Both the position numbers and the translations under genes were made by a program. Below, in pieces: positions 56,416 to 63,927 of a stretch of DNA of 63,927 nt. This stretch comes from an uncultured beta proteobacterium (GTDB lineage: Bacteria; Pseudomonadota; Gammaproteobacteria; Burkholderiales; Burkholderiaceae): the NCBI GenBank assembly GCA_903826775.1, contig CAIKFU010000066.1, positions 1-63,927 on the forward strand, in the 5' to 3' direction. Below the pieces are notes generated by a model, which was given only the letters and a program-made list of their open reading frames with translations, ran no database searches and was not told the DNA's origin. The number at the start of each line of letters is the position of its first letter. Within the stretch, counting starts at the first letter, position 1.

Positions 56416-56997
56416 ATGATTGGTCGCATTCAAGGAATTTTGGTTTCAATTCACCCTCCCCGTCTATTAGTAGACTGCCAAGGGGTAGGCTATGAAATCG
56501 ACGTGCCAATGAGTACCCTATATCAACTCCCAGCTATAAATCAAAGCGTTACTTTGATGACGCATCTTCAGGTTCGTGAAGATGCGCACCAACTCTTTGG
56601 CTTTGCCACTGAAACAGAACGTGAAGCATTTAAAGCGCTAATCAAAATTAGCGGTGTCGGATCGCGTACAGCGCTAGCTATTTTATCCGGAATGAGTGTA
56701 AATGAATTAGTACAAACTATTGCATTACAAGAGTCTGGTCGCCTTACTCAAGTTCCTGGAATTGGCAAGAAAACTGCTGAGCGCCTTTTACTTGAACTTA
56801 AAGGAAAGCTAGCGCCTGATTTAGGCGTTGGCGACAGTAATCCACGCGTAATTGAAGTCACCAATGAGATATTGCAGGCACTTTTAGCATTGGGTTATTC
56901 AGAGAAAGAAGCTTTATTAACCCTCAAACAAATTCCTCCCGATAGCTCGGTCTCGGATGGAATTCGACTTGGATTAAAACACCTCTCTAGAGGTTAA
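56416..56997 (+). CDS. ruvA: Holliday junction helicase subunit RuvA
   Basis: A 193-residue RuvA. The N-terminal OB fold starts [10 protein letters not shown]. The central tandem helix-hairpin-helix motifs are [13 protein letters not shown] and [20 protein letters not shown]. The C-terminal domain (about 145-193) binds RuvB. It forms tetramers on four-way junctions. It is 27 bases after ruvC and 53 before ruvB. I found no LexA box in front of it. Confidence 0.96.
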   Translation: MIGRIQGILVSIHPPRLLVDCQGVGYEIDVPMSTLYQLPAINQSVTLMTHLQVREDAHQLFGFATETEREAFKALIKISGVGSRTALAILSGMSVNELVQTIALQESGRLTQVPGIGKKTAERLLLELKGKLAPDLGVGDSNPRVIEVTNEILQALLALGYSEKEALLTLKQIPPDSSVSDGIRLGLKHLSRG

Positions 56998-57050
56998 CAC
57001 CTCAAGCTTATAACCATCAAAAATCCACCAATAAAGAATACACTTGCGGC

Positions 57051-58130
57051 ATGGCAATTCATACAGACGACATTAACTCCCTTCCCGATGATTTACCCGA
57101 TAGCGGATTAGACAGAATTGTCAGTGGCTCAGCTGGAAACGCTGAGGCGGTCTTCGAGCGAGCTTTACGTCCAAAACAATTGGATGAGTATATCGGCCAA
57201 ATCAAGGCCCGATCTCAATTGGAAATATTTATTAGTGCAACTAAAGCCCGTAAGGAAGCCTTAGACCATGTCTTGTTATTTGGACCCCCGGGACTTGGCA
57301 AAACTACTCTTGCCCATATTATTGCTCGAGAACTAGGCGTAAATCTCCGACAAACTAGTGGGCCTGTTCTCGATAGGCCGGGCGATCTAGCCGCCCTCCT
57401 CACAAACCTAGAATCAAATGATGTGCTCTTCATTGATGAAATCCATCGGCTATCTCCTATAGTTGAGGAAATCCTATACCCCGCTTTAGAAGACTATACC
57501 TTGGATATCATGATCGGAGAGGGTCCGGCTGCACGTAGCGTCAAATTAGAACTTAAACCATTTACACTCATTGGCGCAACCACTCGCGCTGGAATGCTCA
57601 CCAACCCATTACGCGATCGATTTGGGATTGTCGCTCGTCTAGAGTTTTATACCATCGATGAACTTACACTCATTATTGATCGATCTGCCAATCTTTTAAA
57701 GGCAAAAATTGATCCGGCAGGCGCATTTGAAATTGCAAAGCGTGCTCGGGGCACTCCCCGTATTGCTAATCGCCTATTACGAAGAGTTCGGGACTTTGCA
57801 GAGGTTAAGGGGACCGGTATTATCACCAAAGAAATGGCTGATGGCGCTTTGGCAATGCTCGATGTTGACCCTAGGGGCTTTGATGTGATGGATAGAAAGC
57901 TACTGGAAGCCATCTTATATAAGTTTGATGGTGGTCCAGTTGGAATAGACAATTTATCAGCCGCCATTGGCGAAGAACGGGATACCATTGAAGATGTATT
58001 GGAGCCTTATTTAATTCAACAAGGATACCTTCAGCGCACTTCTCGTGGCAGAGTAGCCACTCGACAAACCTATGAACATTTTGGATTAACTCCGCCAAGC
58101 ACCTCTGCAAATGGTGACTTATTGGCCTAA
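57051..58130 (+). CDS. ruvB: Holliday junction helicase ATPase RuvB
   Basis: A 359-residue AAA+ motor. It has [16 protein letters not shown], Walker [13 protein letters not shown], Walker [12 protein letters not shown], sensor 1 GATTRAGML and the C-terminal winged helix ending [14 protein letters not shown]. It drives branch migration with RuvA. Its stop is one base from the end of the convergent tyrS gene, with no visible terminator. Confidence 0.97.
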   Translation: MAIHTDDINSLPDDLPDSGLDRIVSGSAGNAEAVFERALRPKQLDEYIGQIKARSQLEIFISATKARKEALDHVLLFGPPGLGKTTLAHIIARELGVNLRQTSGPVLDRPGDLAALLTNLESNDVLFIDEIHRLSPIVEEILYPALEDYTLDIMIGEGPAARSVKLELKPFTLIGATTRAGMLTNPLRDRFGIVARLEFYTIDELTLIIDRSANLLKAKIDPAGAFEIAKRARGTPRIANRLLRRVRDFAEVKGTGIITKEMADGALAMLDVDPRGFDVMDRKLLEAILYKFDGGPVGIDNLSAAIGEERDTIEDVLEPYLIQQGYLQRTSRGRVATRQTYEHFGLTPPSTSANGDLLA

Positions 58131-58131
58131 A

Positions 58132-59364
58132 TTAGCTCAGTGTAATTTTTGCAAACCGACGCTTACCAACTTGTACAACATACGTTCCAGATTTAACTTT
58201 AATGGTCTTGTCGCTTATTACAACACCATCAATACGCACACCATTTTGCTCAATGTTTCGATTTGCTTCCGTAGTCGACGGCGCTAAGCCTGCCATCTTG
58301 AGCAAGCTGGCAATACCCAAGGGAGCGCCCCCCAAGCTCACTTCAGGAATACCGTCTGGAATACCACCTTTTGCTCGGTGATTAAAATCTTCTAAGGCAT
58401 TTTCTGCTGCTACCTGAGAGTGAAATCGAGCAACAATCTCCTGACCAAGTAACACTTTGCAATCGCGCGGATTACGACCTACCGATACCTCTTGTTTCAT
58501 TAAATCAATTTCAGCTATTGGACGAAAAGAGAGCAAAGTAAAATACTCCCACATTAATTCGTCAGAGATGCTCATCAGTTTGCCAAACATTTCATTTGCT
58601 GACTCACGAATTCCGATGTAGTTACCTTTTGACTTGCTCATCTTCTCAATACCATCAAGACCAACCAGCAACGGCATCGTCAAGATACATTGCGGCTCTT
58701 GTCCATATTCTCGTTGCAATTCACGGCCAACTAATAGATTAAATTTTTGATCTGTACCACCAAGCTCCAAATCACTCTTTAGAGCAACAGAATCGTAACC
58801 TTGCATCAAAGGGTACAAAAACTCATGGACTGAAATCGGAATTCCCCCGCGATAGCGTTTTGTAAAGTCATCCCGCTCCAACATGCGGGCAACCGTGTAT
58901 TTAGCAGCCAATTGAATCATGCCTCGAGCCCCCAAAGGGTCGCACCATTCACTGTTATATCGAACTTCGGTTTTTTCAGGATCAAGCACCAGACTGGCCT
59001 GCTTGTAATAAGTTTCGGCATTAATTGCAATTTCTTCAGCAGATAGCGGGGGCCGCGTTGCATTGCGGCCAGAAGGATCGCCGATCATGCTCGTAAAGTC
59101 GCCAATCAAGAAAATAACTGTATGCCCAATATCTTGAAGTTGGCGCAATTTGTTTAAAACAACGGTATGCCCTAAATGTATATCGGGAGCGGTAGGATCT
59201 AAGCCCAATTTAATTCGCAATGGAATCTTAGTCGCCTGACTTCTAGCCAGCTTTACCAACCAGTCGGCCTCAACCAACAATTCATCGCAACCACGTTTAG
59301 TGATTTCAAGAGCTTCGAAAACGTCAGGTGTTAGGGGAAATTTTTGTTCTGGCTTAGCCGTCAT
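58132..59364 (-). CDS. tyrS: Tyrosyl-tRNA synthetase
   Basis: A 410-residue class I synthetase of the TyrRS type 2 style. The HIGH-like motif is [21 protein letters not shown], the KMSKS motif is intact ([14 protein letters not shown]), and a C-terminal S4 RNA-binding domain covers about 345-405 ([34 protein letters not shown]). It charges tRNA-Tyr. It diverges from anmK over 102 bases. Confidence 0.96.
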   Translation of the reverse strand: MTAKPEQKFPLTPDVFEALEITKRGCDELLVEADWLVKLARSQATKIPLRIKLGLDPTAPDIHLGHTVVLNKLRQLQDIGHTVIFLIGDFTSMIGDPSGRNATRPPLSAEEIAINAETYYKQASLVLDPEKTEVRYNSEWCDPLGARGMIQLAAKYTVARMLERDDFTKRYRGGIPISVHEFLYPLMQGYDSVALKSDLELGGTDQKFNLLVGRELQREYGQEPQCILTMPLLVGLDGIEKMSKSKGNYIGIRESANEMFGKLMSISDELMWEYFTLLSFRPIAEIDLMKQEVSVGRNPRDCKVLLGQEIVARFHSQVAAENALEDFNHRAKGGIPDGIPEVSLGGAPLGIASLLKMAGLAPSTTEANRNIEQNGVRIDGVVISDKTIKVKSGTYVVQVGKRRFAKITLS

Positions 59365-59466
59365 GCTGATTCGGTTAAATTAGTGTTTAAATTGCTAAAA
59401 CATAATTGTCGCATTCCTGAGATTAGAACCCAACACTTCACCAAAATACCTTAGTTTTCTCTATAC

Positions 59467-60600
59467 ATGAATACCCCTTACTCTCTTTATATAGGACTTA
59501 TGTCCGGAACCAGCCTAGACGGGGTTGACGCTGTATTAGCAAAAGTTGATGCAGACGGCAAAACACATATTCAAGGCTCGGTTAGCGCCCCATTTAACCT
59601 CGCCTTGCGTCAAGAATTGCTCGATCTACAAACGCCTGGTCATAATGAAATTCACCGTGAAAACCAGGCTGCTAATGCACTTGCCCTGATTTACGCAGAT
59701 ACCGTAAATCAATTGCTGCATCAGACTCAAGTTAATCCTGACCAAATTACCGCTATTGGCGCCCATGGACAAACCATTCGCCACCAAGCAGACCTTCCAA
59801 ACCATCAAAGCTATAGCCACCAAACACTAAATCCTGCGTTACTTGCTGAAATGACCAGAATTGATGTAATCGCAGATTTTCGAAGCAGGGACATTGCCGC
59901 TGGAGGGCATGGAGCTCCATTAGTCCCTGCTTTTCATGTGCAGCAGTTTCATAGTGCGAACGAAGAACGTGCAGTCCTTAACATTGGCGGTATTGCAAAC
60001 TTAACGTTATTGCCTGCAATAGGAGAGATAAAGGGTTTTGATTGCGGTCCTGGAAACATACTGCTTGATGCTTGGATACAGAAAAACATTGGGGAATTAT
60101 TTGATGAAAATGGCTCCTGGGCTTTAAAAGGGTCAGCGAATCCTGAGCTTCTAAAGCAAATGCTTTTAGACCCGTTTTTTCAAAAACCCCCTCCAAAGAG
60201 CACCGGTCGAGATCACTTCCATTTGCCCTGGATTATTCACCATGTTAACCACCAACCACTTTCTGCTGAGGATATTCAAGCAACCCTACTTAACCTAACC
60301 GCTCAATCGGTATTAACCGCTTTGTTTCAATATGCCCCCTCCACTCAAAAATTGATTGTTTGCGGAGGAGGAGCAAAAAATTCTGCCTTAATGGATCTTT
60401 TAAAAAATCTCTCAAATTTATATTTCAAAAATAGGCTTTCCGTAAACACCAGCATTATGTACGGGGTAGATCCACAACTAGTTGAAAGCCTAGCATTTGC
60501 ATGGTTAGCTTGGGCCCATAAAACAAAACGGTCGGCAAATTTGCCGACCGTTACAGGTGCGAATGGATATAAAATTCTTGGGGCTTGCTACCCAGCTTGA
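59467..60600 (+). CDS. anmK: Anhydro-N-acetylmuramic acid kinase
   Basis: A 377-residue sugar kinase of the AnmK family: YIGLMSGTSLDGVDAVL, TAIGAHGQTIRHQ, VIADFRSRDIAAGGHGAPLVPAFH and GGIANLTLLPA. It opens and phosphorylates 1,6-anhydroMurNAc from cell-wall turnover to MurNAc-6-P. With AmgK and MurU (48.6-50.3 kb) this suggests the Pseudomonas-type recycling route, which also needs a MurNAc-6-P phosphatase not seen here. Near its end, codons in KRSANLPTV form a 26-bp perfect palindrome that can act as a terminator for erpA on the other strand. Confidence 0.94.
   Translation: MNTPYSLYIGLMSGTSLDGVDAVLAKVDADGKTHIQGSVSAPFNLALRQELLDLQTPGHNEIHRENQAANALALIYADTVNQLLHQTQVNPDQITAIGAHGQTIRHQADLPNHQSYSHQTLNPALLAEMTRIDVIADFRSRDIAAGGHGAPLVPAFHVQQFHSANEERAVLNIGGIANLTLLPAIGEIKGFDCGPGNILLDAWIQKNIGELFDENGSWALKGSANPELLKQMLLDPFFQKPPPKSTGRDHFHLPWIIHHVNHQPLSAEDIQATLLNLTAQSVLTALFQYAPSTQKLIVCGGGAKNSALMDLLKNLSNLYFKNRLSVNTSIMYGVDPQLVESLAFAWLAWAHKTKRSANLPTVTGANGYKILGACYPA
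60520..60552 (-). terminator. Terminator of erpA embedded in the anmK coding end
   Basis: The 13-base arm AACGGTCGGCAAA (60527-60539) is followed directly by its exact reverse complement (60540-60552). On the minus strand the stem is followed by TTTTGTTTTA. It is about 58 bases past the erpA stop and inside anmK codons. Confidence 0.8.
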
Positions 60601-60609
60601 ATGGAATAA

Positions 60610-60984
60610 TTAGGACGAAAACGAGGAGCCACAACCGCAGGTCGTTGTAGCATTCGGATTCTTGATTACAAACTGAGAGCCATTAATATCTTCCTTGTAA
60701 TCAATTTCAGCCCCTACCAGATATTGAAAACTCATAGAATCAACCAATAATGTAACGCCATTTTTTTCGAACAAGGTGTCATCCTCATTTACGGCATCAT
60801 CAAAAGTAAAGCCATACTGAAATCCCGAGCAACCACCGCCTTGAACAAATACGCGTAGCTTCAATTCAGGATTTCCCTCTTCTGCAATTAAATCCGCCAC
60901 TTTCGCTGCAGCGCTATCCGTAAAAACTAAGGGTATTGGCGGTTCTGCAAAATCTTGCGGATCAGTAGCAGCAACTTGGTTCAT
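60610..60984 (-). CDS. erpA: Iron-sulfur cluster insertion protein ErpA
   Basis: A 124-residue A-type carrier. The three cluster cysteines lie in [10 protein letters not shown] and TTCGCGSSF at the expected spacing, with [23 protein letters not shown] start ([17 protein letters not shown]). It delivers Fe-S clusters to target enzymes. It is 99 bases after argC on the same strand and convergent with anmK (9 bases between stops). Confidence 0.93.
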   Translation of the reverse strand: MNQVAATDPQDFAEPPIPLVFTDSAAAKVADLIAEEGNPELKLRVFVQGGGCSGFQYGFTFDDAVNEDDTLFEKNGVTLLVDSMSFQYLVGAEIDYKEDINGSQFVIKNPNATTTCGCGSSFSS

Positions 60985-61083
60985 GATTTCACTCCTAATT
61001 CAATTGGCAATGTTTCATTTTAGGCTTTAAATGGCTAGTCTGCAGTAGGGGCTTTAATCACAAATACATCAAGTACAAACACG

Positions 61084-62142
61084 TTAAGGCAATAACGCAA
61101 TTTGCGTAAGCCCCATAGTCTCAGGGAGGCCAAACATTATGTTCATGCACTGCACCCCTTGGCCAGATGCGCCTTTTACTAAATTATCCTCCACTACCAA
61201 GATAACCAAAGTATCGCCATTTCCAGGACGATGAACTGCAATGCGCAACCCATTACTTCCTCTTACAGAGCGCGTCTCAGGGTGACTGCCACTTGGCATC
61301 ACATCAACAAACGACTCTTTCCTATAAAAATCCTCAAATAGCCTTTGATAGTCAATCTCCCTGCCTTCATCGGTTAACCGGGCATAAAGTGTGGAGTGAA
61401 TCCCGCGGATCATTGGCGTCAGATGAGGCACGAAAGTTAGCCCAATTTGCTCATGCCCTGCTATTGCCTTTAGCCCTTGGATAATCTCTGGTAAATGGCG
61501 ATGCCCTTTCACAGAATATGCCTTGAAATTGTCGCTAGCTTCCGCCAATAACGTCCCTATTTCAGCCTTGCGTCCAGCGCCAGATGTACCTGATTTAGAG
61601 TCTGCAATAAGGTGGTTGGTATCAATCAGGGCTTTTCCTGAAGTACTTTTTTGCGACAGCAAAGGAGCCAGCCCCAGCTGTACAGAGGTTGGATAACAAC
61701 CCGCTAGACCAACTACGCGTGCCGTTGCAATTTCTGAGCGATTGATTTCCGGTAATCCATACACAGCTTCGGCTAAAACTTCTGGGCATGCATGTGGCAT
61801 TCCATACCATTTTTGAAACTCCGCAATATCCTTTAAACGAAAATCTGCAGCTAGATCCAATATTTTTACTCCCGAAGCAAGAAGCTCTTTGGCTTGGGAC
61901 ATAGCAACACCATGTGGGGTTGCAAAAAATACAGCATCACACTGATTAAGGCTTGATGAATCCGGTTTTGAGAATTTTAAATCCACCCTGCCACGCAGAG
62001 AAGGAAACATTTCAGAAACCGATATTCCTGCCTCAGTTCGAGATGTTATTGTCTGAATTTCGACTTCAGGATGCTGGATAAGCAAACGAAGCAATTCAAC
62101 ACCGGTATAACCTGTACCACCCACAATCCCGACTTTAATCAT
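61084..62142 (-). CDS. argC: N-acetyl-gamma-glutamyl-phosphate reductase
   Basis: A 352-residue reductase from ATG 62142, with GGAG 7 bases upstream; a TTG four codons earlier overlaps this SD and is not the start. The NADP-binding [18 protein letters not shown], the catalytic cysteine in [17 protein letters not shown] and [15 protein letters not shown] are present. It performs the third step of arginine synthesis. It is separated from rpsI by a strong terminator. Confidence 0.96.
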   Translation of the reverse strand: MIKVGIVGGTGYTGVELLRLLIQHPEVEIQTITSRTEAGISVSEMFPSLRGRVDLKFSKPDSSSLNQCDAVFFATPHGVAMSQAKELLASGVKILDLAADFRLKDIAEFQKWYGMPHACPEVLAEAVYGLPEINRSEIATARVVGLAGCYPTSVQLGLAPLLSQKSTSGKALIDTNHLIADSKSGTSGAGRKAEIGTLLAEASDNFKAYSVKGHRHLPEIIQGLKAIAGHEQIGLTFVPHLTPMIRGIHSTLYARLTDEGREIDYQRLFEDFYRKESFVDVMPSGSHPETRSVRGSNGLRIAVHRPGNGDTLVILVVEDNLVKGASGQGVQCMNIMFGLPETMGLTQIALLP

Positions 62143-62190
62143 TTGTTTCTCCAAAATTCCAAAAGAGCCATTTACTAGATTGTAAAAAGA

Positions 62191-62217
62191 AAAAGGCCGC
62201 TTGCGCGGCCCTTTTTT
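62191..62217 (-). terminator. Terminator of rplM-rpsI
   Basis: GGCCGC (62195-62200) pairs with GCGGCC (62205-62210) around TTGC. On the minus strand it is followed by TTTTTCTTTTT. It ends the ribosomal protein transcript before argC. Confidence 0.9.
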
Positions 62218-62234
62218 CGATACAACTAAAAGCT

Positions 62235-62627
62235 TTAGCGCTTACTGAACTGTTTACGGCGACGAGCACCATGCAGACCAACTTTTTTACGCTCAACCTC
62301 ACGAGCATCGCGAGTTACTAAGCCAGCCTTAGACAAGGCCGGTTTCAAGGTATTGTCATAATCAATCAAAGCACGTGTTACCCCGTGACGCACAGCTCCA
62401 GCCTGACCAGTTTCTCCGCCGCCTTTAACATTCACTTGGATGTCAAAAGTAGCAAGATGGCTTGTAAGAACCAAGGGCTGACGAGCAATCATACGCGATG
62501 TTTCGCGAGCAAAATATGCGTCGATAGGCTTCCCATTTACGGTAATTTCACCCTTGCCAGACTTAATAAAAACGCGCGCAACTGAACTCTTGCGGCGACC
62601 TGTTCCATAATTCCAATTTCCGTACAT
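62235..62627 (-). CDS. rpsI: 30S ribosomal protein S9
   Basis: A 130-residue S9 with [25 protein letters not shown] near the start and the conserved basic tail [18 protein letters not shown], whose end reaches the P-site tRNA. It is 9 bases after rplM, the conserved L13-S9 operon. Confidence 0.98.
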   Translation of the reverse strand: MYGNWNYGTGRRKSSVARVFIKSGKGEITVNGKPIDAYFARETSRMIARQPLVLTSHLATFDIQVNVKGGGETGQAGAVRHGVTRALIDYDNTLKPALSKAGLVTRDAREVERKKVGLHGARRRKQFSKR

Positions 62628-62636
62628 GTCGGCTCC

Positions 62637-63065
62637 TTAGATCTCTAGCGCTTTAGGCTGTTGAGCCGTATGCGGATGATTAGCGTCACCGTAGACCTTA
62701 AGCTTCTTGATCATGGCATAGCCTAGTGGGCCTTTTGGCAACATACCCTTCACAGCCTTCTCTAAGGCGCGGCCTGGAAATCGATCTTGCATCTTATCGA
62801 AGTTGGTCGAGCTAATACCACCTGGGTATCCACTGTGACGATAATAAATTTTGTTCAAGCCTTTGGTGCCAGTAACACGTAGCTTTGACGAGTTAATAAC
62901 GACGATGAAATCGCCGGTATCAACGTGCGGAGTAAATTCTGGTTTGTGCTTGCCGCGTAAACGGAGTGCCACTTCACTGGCGACACGACCGAGGACTTTG
63001 TCCGTAGCGTCAATCACGTACCACTCACGCTTCACCTCATGGGATTTTGCGGAAAAGGTTTTCAT
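62637..63065 (-). CDS. rplM: 50S ribosomal protein L13
   Basis: A 142-residue L13: [56 protein letters not shown], and [34 protein letters not shown]. It is the first gene of the rplM-rpsI operon. The leader of about 150 bases from a perfect TATAAT at 63213-63218 carries an 8-bp hairpin (63173-63198) that could be an autoregulatory site. Confidence 0.98.
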   Translation of the reverse strand: MKTFSAKSHEVKREWYVIDATDKVLGRVASEVALRLRGKHKPEFTPHVDTGDFIVVINSSKLRVTGTKGLNKIYYRHSGYPGGISSTNFDKMQDRFPGRALEKAVKGMLPKGPLGYAMIKKLKVYGDANHPHTAQQPKALEI

Positions 63066-63172
63066 GATTTTCTCAAATTGTTAAAGTCAAAAATACTTCC
63101 AATTAAACAACCGCCACTTTGGCCCTGCTTATATTTGCAAGCTCGCAGATCTTGTTACTTAACTGGCAAAAC

Positions 63173-63198
63173 AATTACCGCTGACTAGATCGGTAATT
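63173..63198 (-). promoter_or_regulatory. Hairpin in the rplM leader
   Basis: AATTACCG (63173-63180) pairs with CGGTAATT (63191-63198), 10-base loop, 108 bases upstream of the rplM start. In E. coli rplM is autoregulated by L13 through its leader, so this is a candidate site by analogy only. Confidence 0.4.
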
Positions 63199-63212
63199 TA
63201 GTAAAGCCTTGA

Positions 63213-63218
63213 ATTATA
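63213..63218 (-). promoter_or_regulatory. -10 element, probable rplM promoter
   Basis: Perfect TATAAT on the minus strand, just downstream of the terminator at 63223-63249. The -35 region would fall in the terminator stem and is poor (TTAGTC at 17 bp). Confidence 0.45.
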
Positions 63219-63222
63219 GACT

Positions 63223-63249
63223 AAAAAAAACCCGGGACTAAGTCCCGGG
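63223..63249 (-). terminator. Rho-independent terminator upstream of rplM
   Basis: CCCGGGACT and AGTCCCGGG flank a single A; effectively a 7-bp GC stem with a 5-base loop, followed on the minus strand by TTTTTTTT. Confidence 0.88.
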
Positions 63250-63335
63250 CTGAAATCCACCTATGTTTGGGTGGAGGAGACATCTGCAGGCAATCAATCT
63301 AGCTAAATTTAACCAAATTGGCTACCAATGTGGTA
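63223..63335 (-). ncRNA. Candidate small RNA (or rplM attenuator) ending in a strong terminator
   Basis: Reading the minus strand: an AT-rich promoter-like region (TATAGA near 63338-63343), about 60 bases, then CTCCTCCACC, hairpin TCCACC/GGTGGA (63256-63261 with 63270-63275, 8-base loop), then terminator stem CCCGGGA/TCCCGGG (63231-63249) and eight T. No ORF feeds this terminator: the gene to the right (OsmC) is on the other strand. The CUCCUCC stretch is complementary to Shine-Dalgarno sequences. The 5' end is a guess. Confidence 0.45.
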
Positions 63336-63464
63336 ATTCTATAGAATTTTATGGTGCAATGCAAGATAAATCTAATTTTTTAAAGTAAAGTCTCTATGGA
63401 TAGAGAAATGTTTTTAAACTATTGATATTATTGAACATTTATAACATATAGAGATATTTATAAT
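63250..63464. other. Intergenic region between the terminator and the OsmC gene
   Basis: Part of the 399-base gap 63066-63464, the longest in the window. Besides the candidate small RNA it is very AT-rich toward the OsmC start (63400-63464, with several TATAAT-like sequences on the plus strand), which probably holds the OsmC promoter. No ORF is convincing. Confidence 0.5.
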
Positions 63465-63887
63465 ATGGAATGTAAAGTTTCTTGGCTAGGATCAGGTGGG
63501 ATGGCGTTTTCAGCCGAAACTGGCAGCGGTCATCTAATTAATATGGATGGCGCACCAGAAGCAGGAGGTAGAAACTTGGCCCCGAGGCCAATGGAACTGC
63601 TTTTGGCGGGAACTGGGGGTTGCTCCGCATTTGATGTTGTTTTAATCCTACAAAGGGCCAGACAAGCTATTAGCGCTTGTGAAGTAATCTTGCAAGCAGA
63701 ACGGGCCTCAGATGACCCAAAGGTCTTTACTAAGATCAATCTGCACTTTCAATTACGGGGTAAAGATCTTGATGAGGCCAAAGTAAACCGCGCTGTCAAA
63801 CTCTCGCATGAAAAATATTGTTCAGCAACAACTATGCTCTCCAAAACTGCTGAATTGACCTACAGCGTTGAAGTCATTTCGGAATAA
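63465..63887 (+). CDS. OsmC-family protein (YhfA-like)
   Basis: A 140-residue OsmC/Ohr-superfamily protein with redox cysteines Cys53 (GTGGCSAFDVVLIL) and Cys119 (SHEKYCSATTML), preceded by NLAPRPMELLLAG. It belongs with the YhfA-type subgroup rather than Ohr; the natural substrate is unknown, and peroxide reduction is the family activity. It is a second, divergent paralogue of the protein at 29980-30369. The SD before its ATG is weak (AT-rich leader). It is convergent with rnpB, whose 3' end is within a few bases of its stop. Confidence 0.88.
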   Translation: MECKVSWLGSGGMAFSAETGSGHLINMDGAPEAGGRNLAPRPMELLLAGTGGCSAFDVVLILQRARQAISACEVILQAERASDDPKVFTKINLHFQLRGKDLDEAKVNRAVKLSHEKYCSATTMLSKTAELTYSVEVISE

Positions 63888-63889
63888 GT

Positions 63890-63927
63890 GCAGAGTCAAT
63901 CGATAAGCCGGATTCTGTCGCCTAGAT
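63890..63927 (-). ncRNA. rnpB: RNase P RNA, 3' end (continues beyond window)
   Basis: The minus strand reads CGACAGAATCCGGCTTATCG followed by ATTGACTC, closely matching the 3' end of bacterial type A RNase P RNA (E. coli: CGACAGAACCCGGCUUAUCGGUCAG). The 5' portion is outside the window. RNase P RNA is the catalytic RNA that removes tRNA 5' leaders. Confidence 0.88.

Noticed and set aside
1..63927. CRISPR arrays, insertion sequences, integrases, prophage or toxin-antitoxin genes
   Set aside because: None was seen: there are no direct-repeat arrays and no transposase or integrase-like proteins, and nearly all long frames are housekeeping genes.

Overview
The window is a dense, mostly housekeeping stretch of a Gram-negative chromosome with a moderately AT-rich base composition. 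Gene order (ilvE-zf-waaF, moaC-terC-sucDC-recXA, lptD-surA-pdxA-rsmA next to amgK-murU, dusB-fis-purH-ruvCAB, rplM-rpsI-argC-erpA) and protein style point to a betaproteobacterium of the Burkholderiaceae. Polynucleobacter is my best guess; this is inferred from order and sequence character, not from a database search. I see no insertion sequence, prophage, CRISPR array or rRNA. There is one tRNA, the 3' tip of the RNase P RNA at the right edge, and about 60 protein genes with short gaps and many overlaps.

Layout. 1-2.4 kb: the C-terminal part of a formate dehydrogenase alpha subunit, a convergent unknown ORF and hupB. 2.5-6.8 kb: dacB, then on the minus strand tsaC/sua5, purK and purE. 6.9-11.6 kb: purC, fbaA, pyk and pgk, reading leftwards from pgk. 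11.7-15 kb: ilvE, a CHCC zinc protein, waaF and two poorly known genes. 15-22.6 kb: a BepA-like protease, moaC, terC, sucDC, recX, recA with a LexA box, and a DUF2878-like membrane protein. 22.6-30.4 kb: the most accessory part, with tRNA-CAU, a 33-codon small gene with a structured leader, MOSC, an MHS transporter with a large loop, a gamma-glutamyltransferase homologue, a TRIC-type membrane protein, gamma-carbonic anhydrase, amt with an NtrC-like box, and an OsmC protein. 30.4-34.2 kb: htpG with a sigma-32 type promoter, a rhodanese and a Na+/H+ antiporter homologue. 34.2-43 kb: miaB, ybeY, corC, lnt, glyQS, gmhB and plsC. 42.8-48.6 kb: lptD-surA-pdxA-rsmA. 48.6-52.8 kb: amgK, murU, pepP and ubiH. 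52.9-58.1 kb: dusB, fis, purH and ruvCAB. 58.1-63.9 kb: tyrS, anmK, erpA, argC, rpsI, rplM, a long intergenic region with a probable small RNA or attenuator, a YhfA-like OsmC protein and rnpB.

Themes. Envelope building is prominent: LptD, SurA and a BepA-like protease act on outer-membrane proteins and LPS; Lnt acts on lipoproteins; WaaF and GmhB belong to the heptose pathway; PlsC makes phospholipid. DacB trims peptidoglycan, while AnmK, AmgK and MurU recycle MurNAc. Other groups are purine synthesis (purC, E, K, H), lower glycolysis (fba, pgk, pyk), succinyl-CoA ligase, and recombination and SOS functions (recA, recX, ruvABC).

The least explained items are regulatory RNA-like structures: alternative pairings in the leader of the 33-codon gene; a terminator-capped element in the 399-bp gap before rplM; and two strong hairpins inside coding sequence (start of recX; end of anmK, where it can serve erpA). 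phoH is absent from its usual place between miaB and ybeY.
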